Positions 25,850-33,943 of a DNA stretch of 46,132 bases are shown here, piece after piece; positions within the stretch are counted from its first letter, which is position 1; each line of letters begins with the position of its first letter. Source of the DNA: Bryobacterales bacterium (GTDB taxonomy: Bacteria > Acidobacteriota > Terriglobia > Bryobacterales > Bryobacteraceae); contig JADZGD010000014.1 in the NCBI GenBank assembly GCA_020854055.1, positions 1 through 46,132 on the forward strand, in the 5' to 3' direction. The position numbers and the translations under genes were made by a program. The notes under the pieces were generated by a model. That model searched no databases. It was not told where the DNA came from and worked only from the letters and a program-made list of their open reading frames with translations.

Positions 25850-25896
25850 GATGAAAAGACCGAAGAGTCCCGGATGGTTACCGGATTGAGGGAAAA

Positions 25897-26511
25897 ATGA
25901 GGCTTCTGCCGCGCGAAGAGCGTTTCTTCACACTATTTTTGGATCAAGCAAGATTCATTTCCATGGCCGCTGAGCGCCTGCTCAACGGCGTTCGAAAGGG
26001 AAACTCCGATTTGTCGGCGGCCGCCGCGGACATTGCCCGCCTGGAACAGCAGGGCGACGAGGTGATCCACGACATTTTCATGCGGCTCAACCAGACCTTC
26101 ATCACGCCATTGGATCCGGAGGATATTCATTCCTTGTCGTCGCACCTCGATGATGTGCTCGACGGAATCGAGGATGCCGCCCACCGCATCAACGCGTACC
26201 GGATCGAACCAATTCCGACGCCCGTGATTGAACTGTGCGAGATTGTGTATTCGAGCGCGATGAGCCTCGGCAAGGCGTTTGACGCTCTCAACAAGGAAGA
26301 GAAGATGTTGGAGCACTGTATCGAAGTCAACCGGCTGGAAGGCCTGGCGGACCAGGTGCTGCGCCGGGCGGTGGAAGATCTGTTTGCGACCGAGAAGGAC
26401 GCCATCGCTATTCTCAAACTGAAAGAAATCTACGAGTTCCTGGAGCAGACGACCGATCGCTGCGAAGACGTCGCCGACGTGTTGCAGAGCGTGGTCATCA
26501 AGAACAGTTGA
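25897..26511 (+). CDS. DUF47 (PhoU-like) phosphate transport accessory protein
   Basis: A 204-residue all-helical protein of the DUF47 family. It shows RFFTLFLDQARFISMAAERL, the acidic metal-binding type repeat ARLEQQGDEVIHDIFMRLNQ, ITPLDPEDIHSLSSHLDDVL (E/DxxxD pattern) and IYEFLEQTTDRCEDVADVL. Such proteins usually sit beside a PiT low-affinity phosphate transporter and modulate it. No PiT gene follows here; carD is next, 316 bases away. AGGGA precedes the ATG at 25897 at correct spacing. Confidence 0.9.
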   Translation: MRLLPREERFFTLFLDQARFISMAAERLLNGVRKGNSDLSAAAADIARLEQQGDEVIHDIFMRLNQTFITPLDPEDIHSLSSHLDDVLDGIEDAAHRINAYRIEPIPTPVIELCEIVYSSAMSLGKAFDALNKEEKMLEHCIEVNRLEGLADQVLRRAVEDLFATEKDAIAILKLKEIYEFLEQTTDRCEDVADVLQSVVIKNS

Positions 26512-26700
26512 GCCCGGGCGTGCAGCCCGCGGCTGGCGCGCCTTTCTTAGTTGCGACTCGCAACCTGCTTATTCTCAACAGCCTGGCGATGCGCTTTCAC
26601 TTGGTGTGAATTGTTGTCACCAGATGCAGGTAGTAAATTGTTCAGCTGTTCTGAATTTAATGATCAAGAGGGGCCTCTCAGATGATGGAAACCTGGTCGT

Positions 26701-26737
26701 TGAAACCGGTTTTTCCGGCGGTTTCACGCAGTTTTTT
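26701..26737 (+). terminator. Terminator-like hairpin upstream of the carD promoter
   Basis: TGAAACCG (26701-26708) pairs perfectly with CGGTTTCA (26719-26726) around a 10-base loop, and TTTTTT follows at 26732-26737. The five-base gap between stem and U-run weakens it, but it could stop transcripts entering from the DUF47 gene. Confidence 0.5.
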
Positions 26738-26740
26738 CTA

Positions 26741-26769
26741 TTGACATTCAGTTCACAGAAGTTTATCAT
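26741..26769 (+). promoter_or_regulatory. Sigma70-type promoter of carD
   Basis: TTGACA (26741-26746) and TATCAT (26764-26769) are separated by exactly 17 bases, a near-consensus promoter. It would give a leader of about 50 bases before the carD ATG at 26828. Confidence 0.72.
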
Positions 26770-26827
26770 CGACTGCAAGTTTCATCAGAAACCAGCACCT
26801 TGTGCTGGTGGTATTGAGGGTTCCTGC

Positions 26828-27337
26828 ATGAGCTTTCAGATCGGCGAGAAGGTGGTCTACCCGAACCATGGGGTAGCAACCATAGAAAACATCAGCAGCC
26901 GGGCTTTCGGCACTTCGCTTGAACGGTATTATCTGCTCCGGCTCACCTGCGGCAGTATGACAGTGATCGTTCCGTTTTCGCATGTGGCCGACATAGGCTT
27001 GCGGAAAGTGACCCGGAACGGGGAAGTGGCGCGGATTCTGACCTTTCTGGCCGAGCCGGTGTCAAAGACCAAGCAAGACTGGAAGGACCGCTTCAAAGAA
27101 AACTCCGAGAAGATGCGGGACGGCACTTTGTGGGCGATTGCGCAGGTTTTCAAGTGTCTGCTGCGCCAGCAGTGCGACAAGCCGCTTTCGTTCCGGGAAA
27201 AGAAGATGCTGGACCGCGCCCGGCACATGTTGATCACTGAGATCTCGATTGCCCGAAACCTGAACGAGCAGCAGGCGGCGGACCTGCTGCAGAGAACGCT
27301 CGCCAAAGCACCCCTGGCTCTTCCGGTCGCGATATAG
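26828..27337 (+). CDS. CarD-family transcriptional regulator
   Basis: A 170-residue CarD/CdnL-type protein that binds the RNA polymerase beta subunit and stabilises open promoter complexes. The N-terminal Tudor-like RNAP-interaction domain starts FQIGEKVVYPNHGVATIENI with YYLLRLTCGSMTVIVPFSH. The helical C-terminal half contains DWKDRFKENSEKMRDGTLWA, LSFREKKMLDRARHMLITEI and IARNLNEQQAADLL. The ATG at 26828 follows GAGGG; frames reaching further upstream cross the promoter. Acidobacteria carry such proteins as growth and stress regulators (family knowledge); the specific targets are unknown. Confidence 0.92.
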   Translation: MSFQIGEKVVYPNHGVATIENISSRAFGTSLERYYLLRLTCGSMTVIVPFSHVADIGLRKVTRNGEVARILTFLAEPVSKTKQDWKDRFKENSEKMRDGTLWAIAQVFKCLLRQQCDKPLSFREKKMLDRARHMLITEISIARNLNEQQAADLLQRTLAKAPLALPVAI

Positions 27338-27549
27338 CGCCGCCCACGGGCGCCCTCCAAGCGGACCCCCGGTGGTCTGTTTCCACAATAAGCACACTTG
27401 TCTGCAGTTGGCGCGAATGGATGCATGTAGGTGATCGACCCTAGCGCCAGAGTACTGTTCGGCGTTATCTGATCGTTACCTAAGTACTTTGCTGCGTAGT
27501 AACTTTCCGGGTCTCTCCGTAACATTGAAATTGGAGCGAAGTTGCGGTT

Positions 27550-29958
27550 ATGCGGTGTCTGCATTGCAGCAAGAGAATCCTGTTGCGCAAGTTCTCCAAC
27601 GGAGAATTCTGTTCGGAAGCTCACCGGCAAGCGTTCTTTGAAGAACAGCAGCGGCTGGCCCTGGCCCGCCTGGCGGAGTCCGAACGGGCGCTGAGTGCGG
27701 CGGCGAAGCGGAGGGATGCGGCATCGTCGCCCACGTTTCTTTCGGTCCAGCCGGCGCCATTCAAATCGGTGTACATCGCGGTGACACCGGCTAATCCTTA
27801 TACTCCGGCACCCGGGTTGACGCTACCGGCTACGGCGAATCGGGCCGTCTTCGACCCGACGCCGGAGACGGTGGTAGCGCCGGCTCCGCTCATCGCGATT
27901 CCGGCAGCGACGGAGGCTCATTCTGGCAGAGTCCGGCTGCGGGCGTTCGGACCGGGACGTGCTGTGGCCCGGATTACGACTCCGTGCATGAGGCCAGTAC
28001 CGGCGGCACACGGGTTACGAACCGCCGGAACGCGGCGCGAGGAGTGGGATGGCCGGTTAGCGGCGCAGGGAATCTTTAGCGCTCCGCTGGCGGTTGCGGG
28101 CGCGGTGACCCGCCGGCGGAGCCGGTTCCGGCTAAGACTGCCGGCGGTTGAACTCACTCCCGCCGGCCCCAAGCTACCGCTGGAACAAGGGGTTCCTCCG
28201 TGTTGCGGAGTCGTTCAGGCGGCACGCCCGGGCCGCAATTGCGAAATTATTCCGCTCGTCTGCCCTACGGCTAAACGGCGGGTGATTCCGATGCCGCTCC
28301 GGCCACGGTTCCTGGCGATGGTGGAGAGCAAACCGGCGCCCGGCTTTGCCGGACTGCTGGCGGCGGCCACTGGAACCGAAGGCTGTCGGGGATTCGCTCG
28401 GCCGATGGCAATTTCGCATAATGCGATCCCACTGGCGCCGGGGTGCCGCCGGGTTGAGCGTGTCACGTCGCAGCCGGCGGCCTCGCTTGGACAGGGCTCC
28501 CTGGTCTCCCTGGCGATGCCGGAGGCGCGGAGCGCATCCGTGCCGCTGCGGACCATAGAATGCGCACTGGCCACCGGCGGGTTGAATCAGCCGGCACGGA
28601 CCTCAGTGGCGCCTCCGGCCACCGCTGGCGCGAGGTTGGCGTTTGCGGCCGTTCAACCGTATCTTTACGATGGCGCATCCGCCGCCGGCGAGCGGCCGAT
28701 CTATGCAAATGGGGACTTCGGGCAATCCTGCCCGGCGCCGGATTGCATAATCACCACCGCGGGCGCCGAAAAAGTCATTCGGACGGCGGCGTGCAGTCCG
28801 CTCCGCAGTCCAGCCATGCTTTCGCTGCCACCGGCCCTTCCGGCGCCCGGATCCCTGACAGCGCGAAACGTGGAGTCCGGGACCTATCCGGCACAGGTCG
28901 AATTCCGAACGTCCGCACCGGGACTGAGACCAGCCGCACCCGGATCGAGCGGGCGGCTGATGCGTCTGTTGTTTGCCGGCCAGGCTGACGCGGGACCGCG
29001 GACGCTCATGGGGGCCAACGAGCGTATCGCTTCGGCCTGGACGCCTATGCTGATGACGGGTATCCGGCGGCTGGTTCCGTTTGACGATACGATTCGGAGC
29101 GCCGCTGCCGGGGTGGAGCGCGGAGCAACCCGGCGACTGCTCCAGCGGTGGCCGGTATCACTGCCCGCATTGGTGCCCGCCCGGCTACGGTCGCCAAAGG
29201 TTTGGGCGATTGCGGCCGCCATTCTGGTAATGGCGATCCTGCTAGGCAAGTTTCCGAGCGGTGGGGCAGCAGCCAACAACGGCCTACCCACCCAAGAGGC
29301 CAAGAGTGGATTCAGCCGGCAATGGGAGCAAGTGCAGGATCAGATTGTCAAGCGCGCCGCGGTAAACCTGCAGGACGATTTTCGGGCGGGACTTTCCGAC
29401 TGGCGCGGCAAGGACAACTGGGCCCGGGAGTGGAAATACGATACGGCGGGCTTTATTCACACCGGCAGCCTGGCCCTGTACACGCCGTCGATGGCGCTGA
29501 ACAACTACTCGCTGGAGTTTCTGGGCCAGATTGAGCGAAAGGCGTTAGGGTGGGTTGTCCGGGCGAAAGACTACGACAACTACTATGCAATGAAGCTGGT
29601 CCTGGACAGGCCCGGACCGCTGCCGCAAATATCGCTGGTCCGCTACGCGGTGATTGACGGCAAGGCGACGGGCCACCAACGCGTGCTGATCCCAACACCA
29701 GTTCGTAATGATTCACTGTTTCGGATCCGTGTAAATGTGCAAGGTGAAAATATTACGACTTCAATTCAAGGACAGGTCGTGGATTTTTGGGCGGACCGCC
29801 GATTAAGTTGGGGTGGGATCGGTTTCTTCAGCGGCAAAGGGGAGCAATCCCGGATCCGTTGGGTGGAGGTCTCGCACCACTACGACATATTAGGCCGGCT
29901 GTGCGCATTGGTGGCGCCAAGCGGGATGGTACCGGCTGAAGGAGGTTTAAATCGATGA
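27550..29958 (+). CDS. Zinc-finger, low-complexity, single-TM, jelly-roll protein of unknown function
   Basis: An 802-residue protein with unusual architecture. Residues 3-25 form a Cys2-Cys-His treble-clef-like finger (CLHC ... FCSEAH), followed by an Ala/Arg/Glu helix. Residues about 60-545 are Ala/Pro/Gly/Arg-rich low-complexity sequence without a recognisable fold. One membrane helix follows (WAIAAAILVMAILLG, near 555-570), then a C-terminal domain (about 595-785) like LamG/DUF1080 jelly rolls: DDFRAGLSDWRGKDNWAREW, SLEFLGQIERKALGWVVRAK and DYDNYYAMKL. This implies finger and linker inside, jelly roll outside. The start has no clear ribosome binding site. It overlaps the TPR gene by four bases. 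I know no function for it. Confidence 0.78.
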   Translation: MRCLHCSKRILLRKFSNGEFCSEAHRQAFFEEQQRLALARLAESERALSAAAKRRDAASSPTFLSVQPAPFKSVYIAVTPANPYTPAPGLTLPATANRAVFDPTPETVVAPAPLIAIPAATEAHSGRVRLRAFGPGRAVARITTPCMRPVPAAHGLRTAGTRREEWDGRLAAQGIFSAPLAVAGAVTRRRSRFRLRLPAVELTPAGPKLPLEQGVPPCCGVVQAARPGRNCEIIPLVCPTAKRRVIPMPLRPRFLAMVESKPAPGFAGLLAAATGTEGCRGFARPMAISHNAIPLAPGCRRVERVTSQPAASLGQGSLVSLAMPEARSASVPLRTIECALATGGLNQPARTSVAPPATAGARLAFAAVQPYLYDGASAAGERPIYANGDFGQSCPAPDCIITTAGAEKVIRTAACSPLRSPAMLSLPPALPAPGSLTARNVESGTYPAQVEFRTSAPGLRPAAPGSSGRLMRLLFAGQADAGPRTLMGANERIASAWTPMLMTGIRRLVPFDDTIRSAAAGVERGATRRLLQRWPVSLPALVPARLRSPKVWAIAAAILVMAILLGKFPSGGAAANNGLPTQEAKSGFSRQWEQVQDQIVKRAAVNLQDDFRAGLSDWRGKDNWAREWKYDTAGFIHTGSLALYTPSMALNNYSLEFLGQIERKALGWVVRAKDYDNYYAMKLVLDRPGPLPQISLVRYAVIDGKATGHQRVLIPTPVRNDSLFRIRVNVQGENITTSIQGQVVDFWADRRLSWGGIGFFSGKGEQSRIRWVEVSHHYDILGRLCALVAPSGMVPAEGGLNR

Positions 29959-31583
29959 ATACGCGTAAACGAACGCCGGAGCGCGAGGAGCCGGAAGCAG
30001 GCGGGCCGAAGGCAGCGTCGCGTCCCGACCGGGATTCGCTTGCCCGCGCAGTCTCCCTTCATCTGGACGGGAAGACCAAGGAAGCCCTCAAAGAACTCAC
30101 CCGCGCCATCGAGGCGGGTGACGACCGGCTGGAGATGCACTCAGCGCGTGGTTATATCCAGTTCGAACTCGAGCAGTATGACGATGCCGCGAAGAGTTAC
30201 CAGCGTGTTGTCACGGCCGATGCCAACCATCCGAACGCCTGTTTCAACCTTGCCGTCTGCCTGGAGAAGTTGAACCGATGGGGCCAGGCTGCCGAGCAAT
30301 TTGAGCGGCATCTGCAGATGGAGCCGAACCGATTGGAAGCGCGTGTCGGCTTGGGGGTGTGCCAGTTGCGTACTGAAAAGGCCCCGCAGGCGCTGGACAC
30401 GTTCGAACAAGTGCTGGCGGCGGATCCCAACCACGAGACGGCGCAATTCGGAAAGGCAGTGGCCTGCCAGGTAATGGGCAGGCTGGATGAGGCAGGCACC
30501 ATCTATGGTGCTTTGCTCGAAGCAAATCCGAAGTCCGAGGAGGCGTTGACGAACCTGATCGCCATCTCGATGACTCGCCGGGACGACAAATCGACCCGTG
30601 AGTACTCTGAACGCCTGCTGGCCGTTCAGCCCTATTCCCAGGCGGCGCTGGAAGGCCTTTCGGCGGTGGCATTCAATGCCAACGATTACGAAACGGCGGT
30701 TCGCTGCTCGGCCAAGCTGGTAGAATACACGCCGGATCACTTCGAGCACTGGTTCAACCTGGGTGTGGCGTGCCAGAAGTCCGGTCGCAAGGACCAGGCG
30801 GTTCAGGCGTACACCGAAGCGGTCCGCGTGCGGAACGATGCCGCTCAGGCGCATGTGAATCTGGGAATTCTGAAGCAGGAACTAGGCGACCTCAAGGGAG
30901 CCCGGCAGGCATACGAACAGGCCTTGACACTGGCTCCGAGCACCACCGAAGTGCAGTACAACCTGGCCACCGTGGTGGAGCAACTGGGATCGGTTGCCGA
31001 GGCCGAATCGATGCACACCGGGATCGTGGCGCAGCATCCGGAATGGGCCGACGCCTGGTTCCGCCTGGGTTACCTGCGTCTGCAACAGGACAAGTTCCCA
31101 CTGGCGGCCGAGGCATTCGAATCCTGCGTGCGGCTGCGGGCGCCGTGGCCGGAAGCCGAGAGCAATCTTGCGTTGGCCTACTGGAAGGCGGGCGACAAGA
31201 TCAATGCCGAACGGGCGTATCGCGACTTGCTGGCCACCAATTCGGAGAACCTGGACGCGCTTCACGCCCTGGCGTCGCTCGCCATCGAATCGCAGGACTT
31301 CGCCCAGGCGCTGGAATTGCAGGCGCGGCTGATCGAATTGGGCGAGCGCGGGCCGGAACTGTTTTACAACACGGGCTTGCTGCTACAGAAATCCGGACAG
31401 ATGGACGACGCCATCAAACTGTACCGCGAAGCAGTGGCCGAGCGCCCGGGCTTCGCCGAGGCCTTGCTGAACCTGGGGCACGCGTTGAAGGATCGCGGCC
31501 AGCAGGATGAGGCAAATCAGTGCTGGAAGGAAGCCCTGGCGTCCAAGCCAGAGTTAGCCCACGGTTACTTCGACCGCGTATAG
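29955..31583 (+). CDS. Tetratricopeptide-repeat protein
   Basis: A 542-residue protein built almost wholly of TPR units from about residue 27 to the end, roughly fourteen 34-residue repeats; clear ones are AKSYQRVVTADANHPNACFN, HFEHWFNLGVACQKSGRKDQ and PGFAEALLNLGHALKDRGQQ. The first 25 residues are charged and probably disordered; there is no signal peptide or membrane helix, so it is cytoplasmic. The ATG overlaps the stop of the preceding membrane protein gene (ATGA), so the two are probably made together, and the TPR protein may dock on the cytoplasmic part of that protein (inference). A strong GGAGG lies ten bases before the ATG. Confidence 0.9.
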   Translation: MNTRKRTPEREEPEAGGPKAASRPDRDSLARAVSLHLDGKTKEALKELTRAIEAGDDRLEMHSARGYIQFELEQYDDAAKSYQRVVTADANHPNACFNLAVCLEKLNRWGQAAEQFERHLQMEPNRLEARVGLGVCQLRTEKAPQALDTFEQVLAADPNHETAQFGKAVACQVMGRLDEAGTIYGALLEANPKSEEALTNLIAISMTRRDDKSTREYSERLLAVQPYSQAALEGLSAVAFNANDYETAVRCSAKLVEYTPDHFEHWFNLGVACQKSGRKDQAVQAYTEAVRVRNDAAQAHVNLGILKQELGDLKGARQAYEQALTLAPSTTEVQYNLATVVEQLGSVAEAESMHTGIVAQHPEWADAWFRLGYLRLQQDKFPLAAEAFESCVRLRAPWPEAESNLALAYWKAGDKINAERAYRDLLATNSENLDALHALASLAIESQDFAQALELQARLIELGERGPELFYNTGLLLQKSGQMDDAIKLYREAVAERPGFAEALLNLGHALKDRGQQDEANQCWKEALASKPELAHGYFDRV

Positions 31584-31590
31584 ACGCTTC

Positions 31591-31614
31591 GGGGCCGGCC
31601 GGGCGGCTGGCCCC
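31591..31614. terminator. Hairpin between convergent TPR and oxidoreductase genes
   Basis: GGGGCCGGCC and GGCTGGCCCC form a ten-pair stem (one G-U) with a GGGC loop, eight bases after the TPR stop and 13 before the oxidoreductase stop. No U-run follows on either strand, so it may serve as a bidirectional mRNA end or processing barrier. Confidence 0.45.
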
Positions 31615-31627
31615 AAAGCATATCCAG

Positions 31628-32740
31628 CTAGCGGCTTACTTCGTCCCAGCTCACAACCCTCTGCTCGTAAATGGACTTACGGCCCATCATGGCCACCAGC
31701 GTGGATCGCCGCGCGGACTCGGCGTCATTCAGCGGCCGCCGCTTGTTGCGCGCGTTGTCGATGAAGGCTTCGAGCGACAGGTAGGTCGAGTCTTTGCCGG
31801 CATTTGGCACTTCGAGTTTCTTCTCACCCTTCTGGTCCCGCGCGATCCAGATGGCGGTGGACAGTTCGATGGCGCCATCGGCTCCGAAGACGCGCTCGTG
31901 AATTCCCGAGAAGCCCGGCGGATCAAAATAGATATGGCTGAAGTTCATTCGCAGGCCACCGGGAAAATCGTAGACGACGCTGTAGTTGTCCATCGTCGTG
32001 CGGCCCGGTGGAACGTCGTTGAACACGTTGATTCCGCCCGAGCCATAAACACGTAGCGGCGGGGCACCGGCTGCCCAGGTAAACAGATCGATGATGTGAC
32101 AGGCCTGCTCCACGATGTTGTCGCCCGAGATGGCACGATTGAAATACCAGGCTGTCTGCCGGGGCAGATCGCCGGTGTGGCGCGTGCCGTGCAGATACAC
32201 CACCTTGCCCAGACCGCCTGAGTGGACGAAGCGCATCGCCGCGGCGCGAGCCGGATCGTGCCGCAACTGGAATCCCGCCTGGAAGATTCCTTTCGCCGAC
32301 TTGGCGGCAGCGAAAATCTGGTTACACTCCTCCGGCGTCAGACCCATCGGCTTTTCGCAATAGACATGCTTGCCCATTTCGAGAGCGGTGATGGCCATCT
32401 CCTTGTGCAGGTTGACCGGCGTAGCAATTACCACCGCGTCGATGGTCTTTTCCTGGTCGAGCATCTTGCGAAAATCGGTATAAGACGCGGGTTTGTGGCC
32501 ACGGTTCTTGGCGGCGGCGATGCCCGCGGCCAGAGTGTCGGGGTTGATGTCACAGATGGCGGCAATCTGAATCCCGGGCACGTCCAACATGTGCTTTTCC
32601 AGGTACGAACCGCGGTTACCAACGCCGATGAATGCGACCCGCACCGCCTCGTTAGGCGACTGGCCCGAGAGGATTGCCGGCCCGGCGGCAAGCGCGCCAG
32701 GAACCGCTAAAAAGCTTCTCCGTGTAAAGGAACCGTCCAT
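31628..32740 (-). CDS. Exported Gfo/Idh/MocA oxidoreductase
   Basis: A 370-residue NAD(P)-dependent sugar or inositol-type oxidoreductase. The N-terminus TRRSFLAVPGALAAGPAIL is a twin-arginine signal, so it is folded with cofactor before export. The Rossmann part has RVAFIGVGNRGSYLE, AICDINPDT and the signature GKHVYCEKPMGLTPEE with catalytic-type Lys. The C-terminal sheet domain contains GDNIVEQACHIIDLFTWAAG with the family His. Substrate is unknown; such Tat-exported members are common in Acidobacteria and Planctomycetes. It ends the leftward gdhA-mutS-anmK run, 63 bases after anmK. Confidence 0.92.
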   Translation of the reverse strand: MDGSFTRRSFLAVPGALAAGPAILSGQSPNEAVRVAFIGVGNRGSYLEKHMLDVPGIQIAAICDINPDTLAAGIAAAKNRGHKPASYTDFRKMLDQEKTIDAVVIATPVNLHKEMAITALEMGKHVYCEKPMGLTPEECNQIFAAAKSAKGIFQAGFQLRHDPARAAAMRFVHSGGLGKVVYLHGTRHTGDLPRQTAWYFNRAISGDNIVEQACHIIDLFTWAAGAPPLRVYGSGGINVFNDVPPGRTTMDNYSVVYDFPGGLRMNFSHIYFDPPGFSGIHERVFGADGAIELSTAIWIARDQKGEKKLEVPNAGKDSTYLSLEAFIDNARNKRRPLNDAESARRSTLVAMMGRKSIYEQRVVSWDEVSR

Positions 32741-32803
32741 TCTGTTCTCCTATTGGGTTTCCTCCAGCATACTCCGCGCCCGGGAGTGCGGGCACCCGGC
32801 CGC

Positions 32804-33943
32804 CTAACGCTGCACTTTTCCAAGTACCACGGGGTGGGCGGCGCCGGTGGCAGAGGGCAGGTTCGCCGGGCTTCCGTTCCAGGTTTCATAGGCGAGAATG
32901 GCGAATGCGATTGCTTCCTTGGCATCGGGATCGACGCCGAAATCGGACGATCGAGAGAGCGAAAGTTCCGGCAGCAGCGCAGCCAGATGGGCCATGATCA
33001 CCGGATTGTGCACTCCACCGCCGGAGACGATCAGATCGGCTACCGGCATCGCGGTTTGAACAAAGCGGCGAATACCTTGGGCGATGGTGGCGGCGGTAAG
33101 GGTGGTGGCGGTGGCAATCAGCGATGGCAGGTTCGGCCCGGCGGCGATCATTTTCTCGACGAACTCCGGGCCATATTGCTCCCGGCCGGCCGATTTTGGA
33201 GGCTTCTTGCGGTAGTAGGCAGCGCGCAGCAATTGGCCTAGCAGTCCGCGGTTTGCCACGGCGCGGCCGGCGATCCGGCCGTTGCGGTCAAAGTTTCGCC
33301 GGCCATGTGTGTATCGGGCCGTGAGGGCGTCGATCACCATGTTTCCCGGTCCGGTATCGAAGGCAATCACTTCGTCCGGTGCAGCGCCCGGGGGGATGGC
33401 CGTGATGTTGGCGATACCACCGATGTTCAGCGCAATCCGGCCACGCTTTGGGTGACGGAACAGCATGTAGTCGACATAGGGAACCAGCGGCGCACCTCGT
33501 CCGCCGGCGGCGATATCGCGCGGCCGGAAATCGGATACGACGGGAATGCCGGTGCGCTCGGCCAGGATGGCTGCTTCGCCTATTTGCAGAGTGCTCGCCA
33601 CGCGATGGCCTCGGAATCGGATGGCCTCTCCTTCATGGAAGATGGTCTGTCCATGGCAACCGATGAGATCCACCGAGGCGATCGGCGTGTTGGAGCGCCG
33701 GCAGGTCCGCTTTACCGCCGAAGCGAACAACTCGCCGAGCAGAAAGTTGAGGCGGGCAATCGTGCCGGTGCAGGTACCGGCATTGGAAACGGCAAGCAGG
33801 TCCTGGCGGACGGCTTCCGAATAAGGCGTGCTGTAGAACGCCACCGGGGTAACACGCTTCGACCAGCCGCCGCCACGGATATCGACGATCGCCACGTCGA
33901 TGCCATCGAGCGACGTCCCGCTCATGATGCCGGCGATGCGCAT
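32804..33943 (-). CDS. anmK: Anhydro-N-acetylmuramic acid kinase
   Basis: A 379-residue kinase of the ASKHA fold that opens and phosphorylates anhydro-MurNAc from recycled cell wall. Family motifs: IAGIMSGTSLDGIDVA at the start, LIGCHGQTIFHEGE, VVSDFRPRDIAAGGRGAPLV with the catalytic Asp, LNIGGIANIT, AFDTGPGNMVIDAL and VSGGGVHNPVIM. The ATG shares one base with the mutS stop codon (TAATG). Together with the NamZ fusion at 14215-16572 it indicates active muropeptide recycling; no murQ is seen in the window. Confidence 0.95.
   Translation of the reverse strand: MRIAGIMSGTSLDGIDVAIVDIRGGGWSKRVTPVAFYSTPYSEAVRQDLLAVSNAGTCTGTIARLNFLLGELFASAVKRTCRRSNTPIASVDLIGCHGQTIFHEGEAIRFRGHRVASTLQIGEAAILAERTGIPVVSDFRPRDIAAGGRGAPLVPYVDYMLFRHPKRGRIALNIGGIANITAIPPGAAPDEVIAFDTGPGNMVIDALTARYTHGRRNFDRNGRIAGRAVANRGLLGQLLRAAYYRKKPPKSAGREQYGPEFVEKMIAAGPNLPSLIATATTLTAATIAQGIRRFVQTAMPVADLIVSGGGVHNPVIMAHLAALLPELSLSRSSDFGVDPDAKEAIAFAILAYETWNGSPANLPSATGAAHPVVLGKVQR

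Larger units (their letters stand above)
26512..26827. other. Intergenic region and leader of carD
   Basis: It is 316 bases with no gene. The left part is GC-rich and shows only a small GGGC-GCCC hairpin after the DUF47 gene. The right part is AT-richer and holds a terminator-like hairpin (26701-26737) and a sigma70-type promoter (26741-26769), listed separately. Confidence 0.5.
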
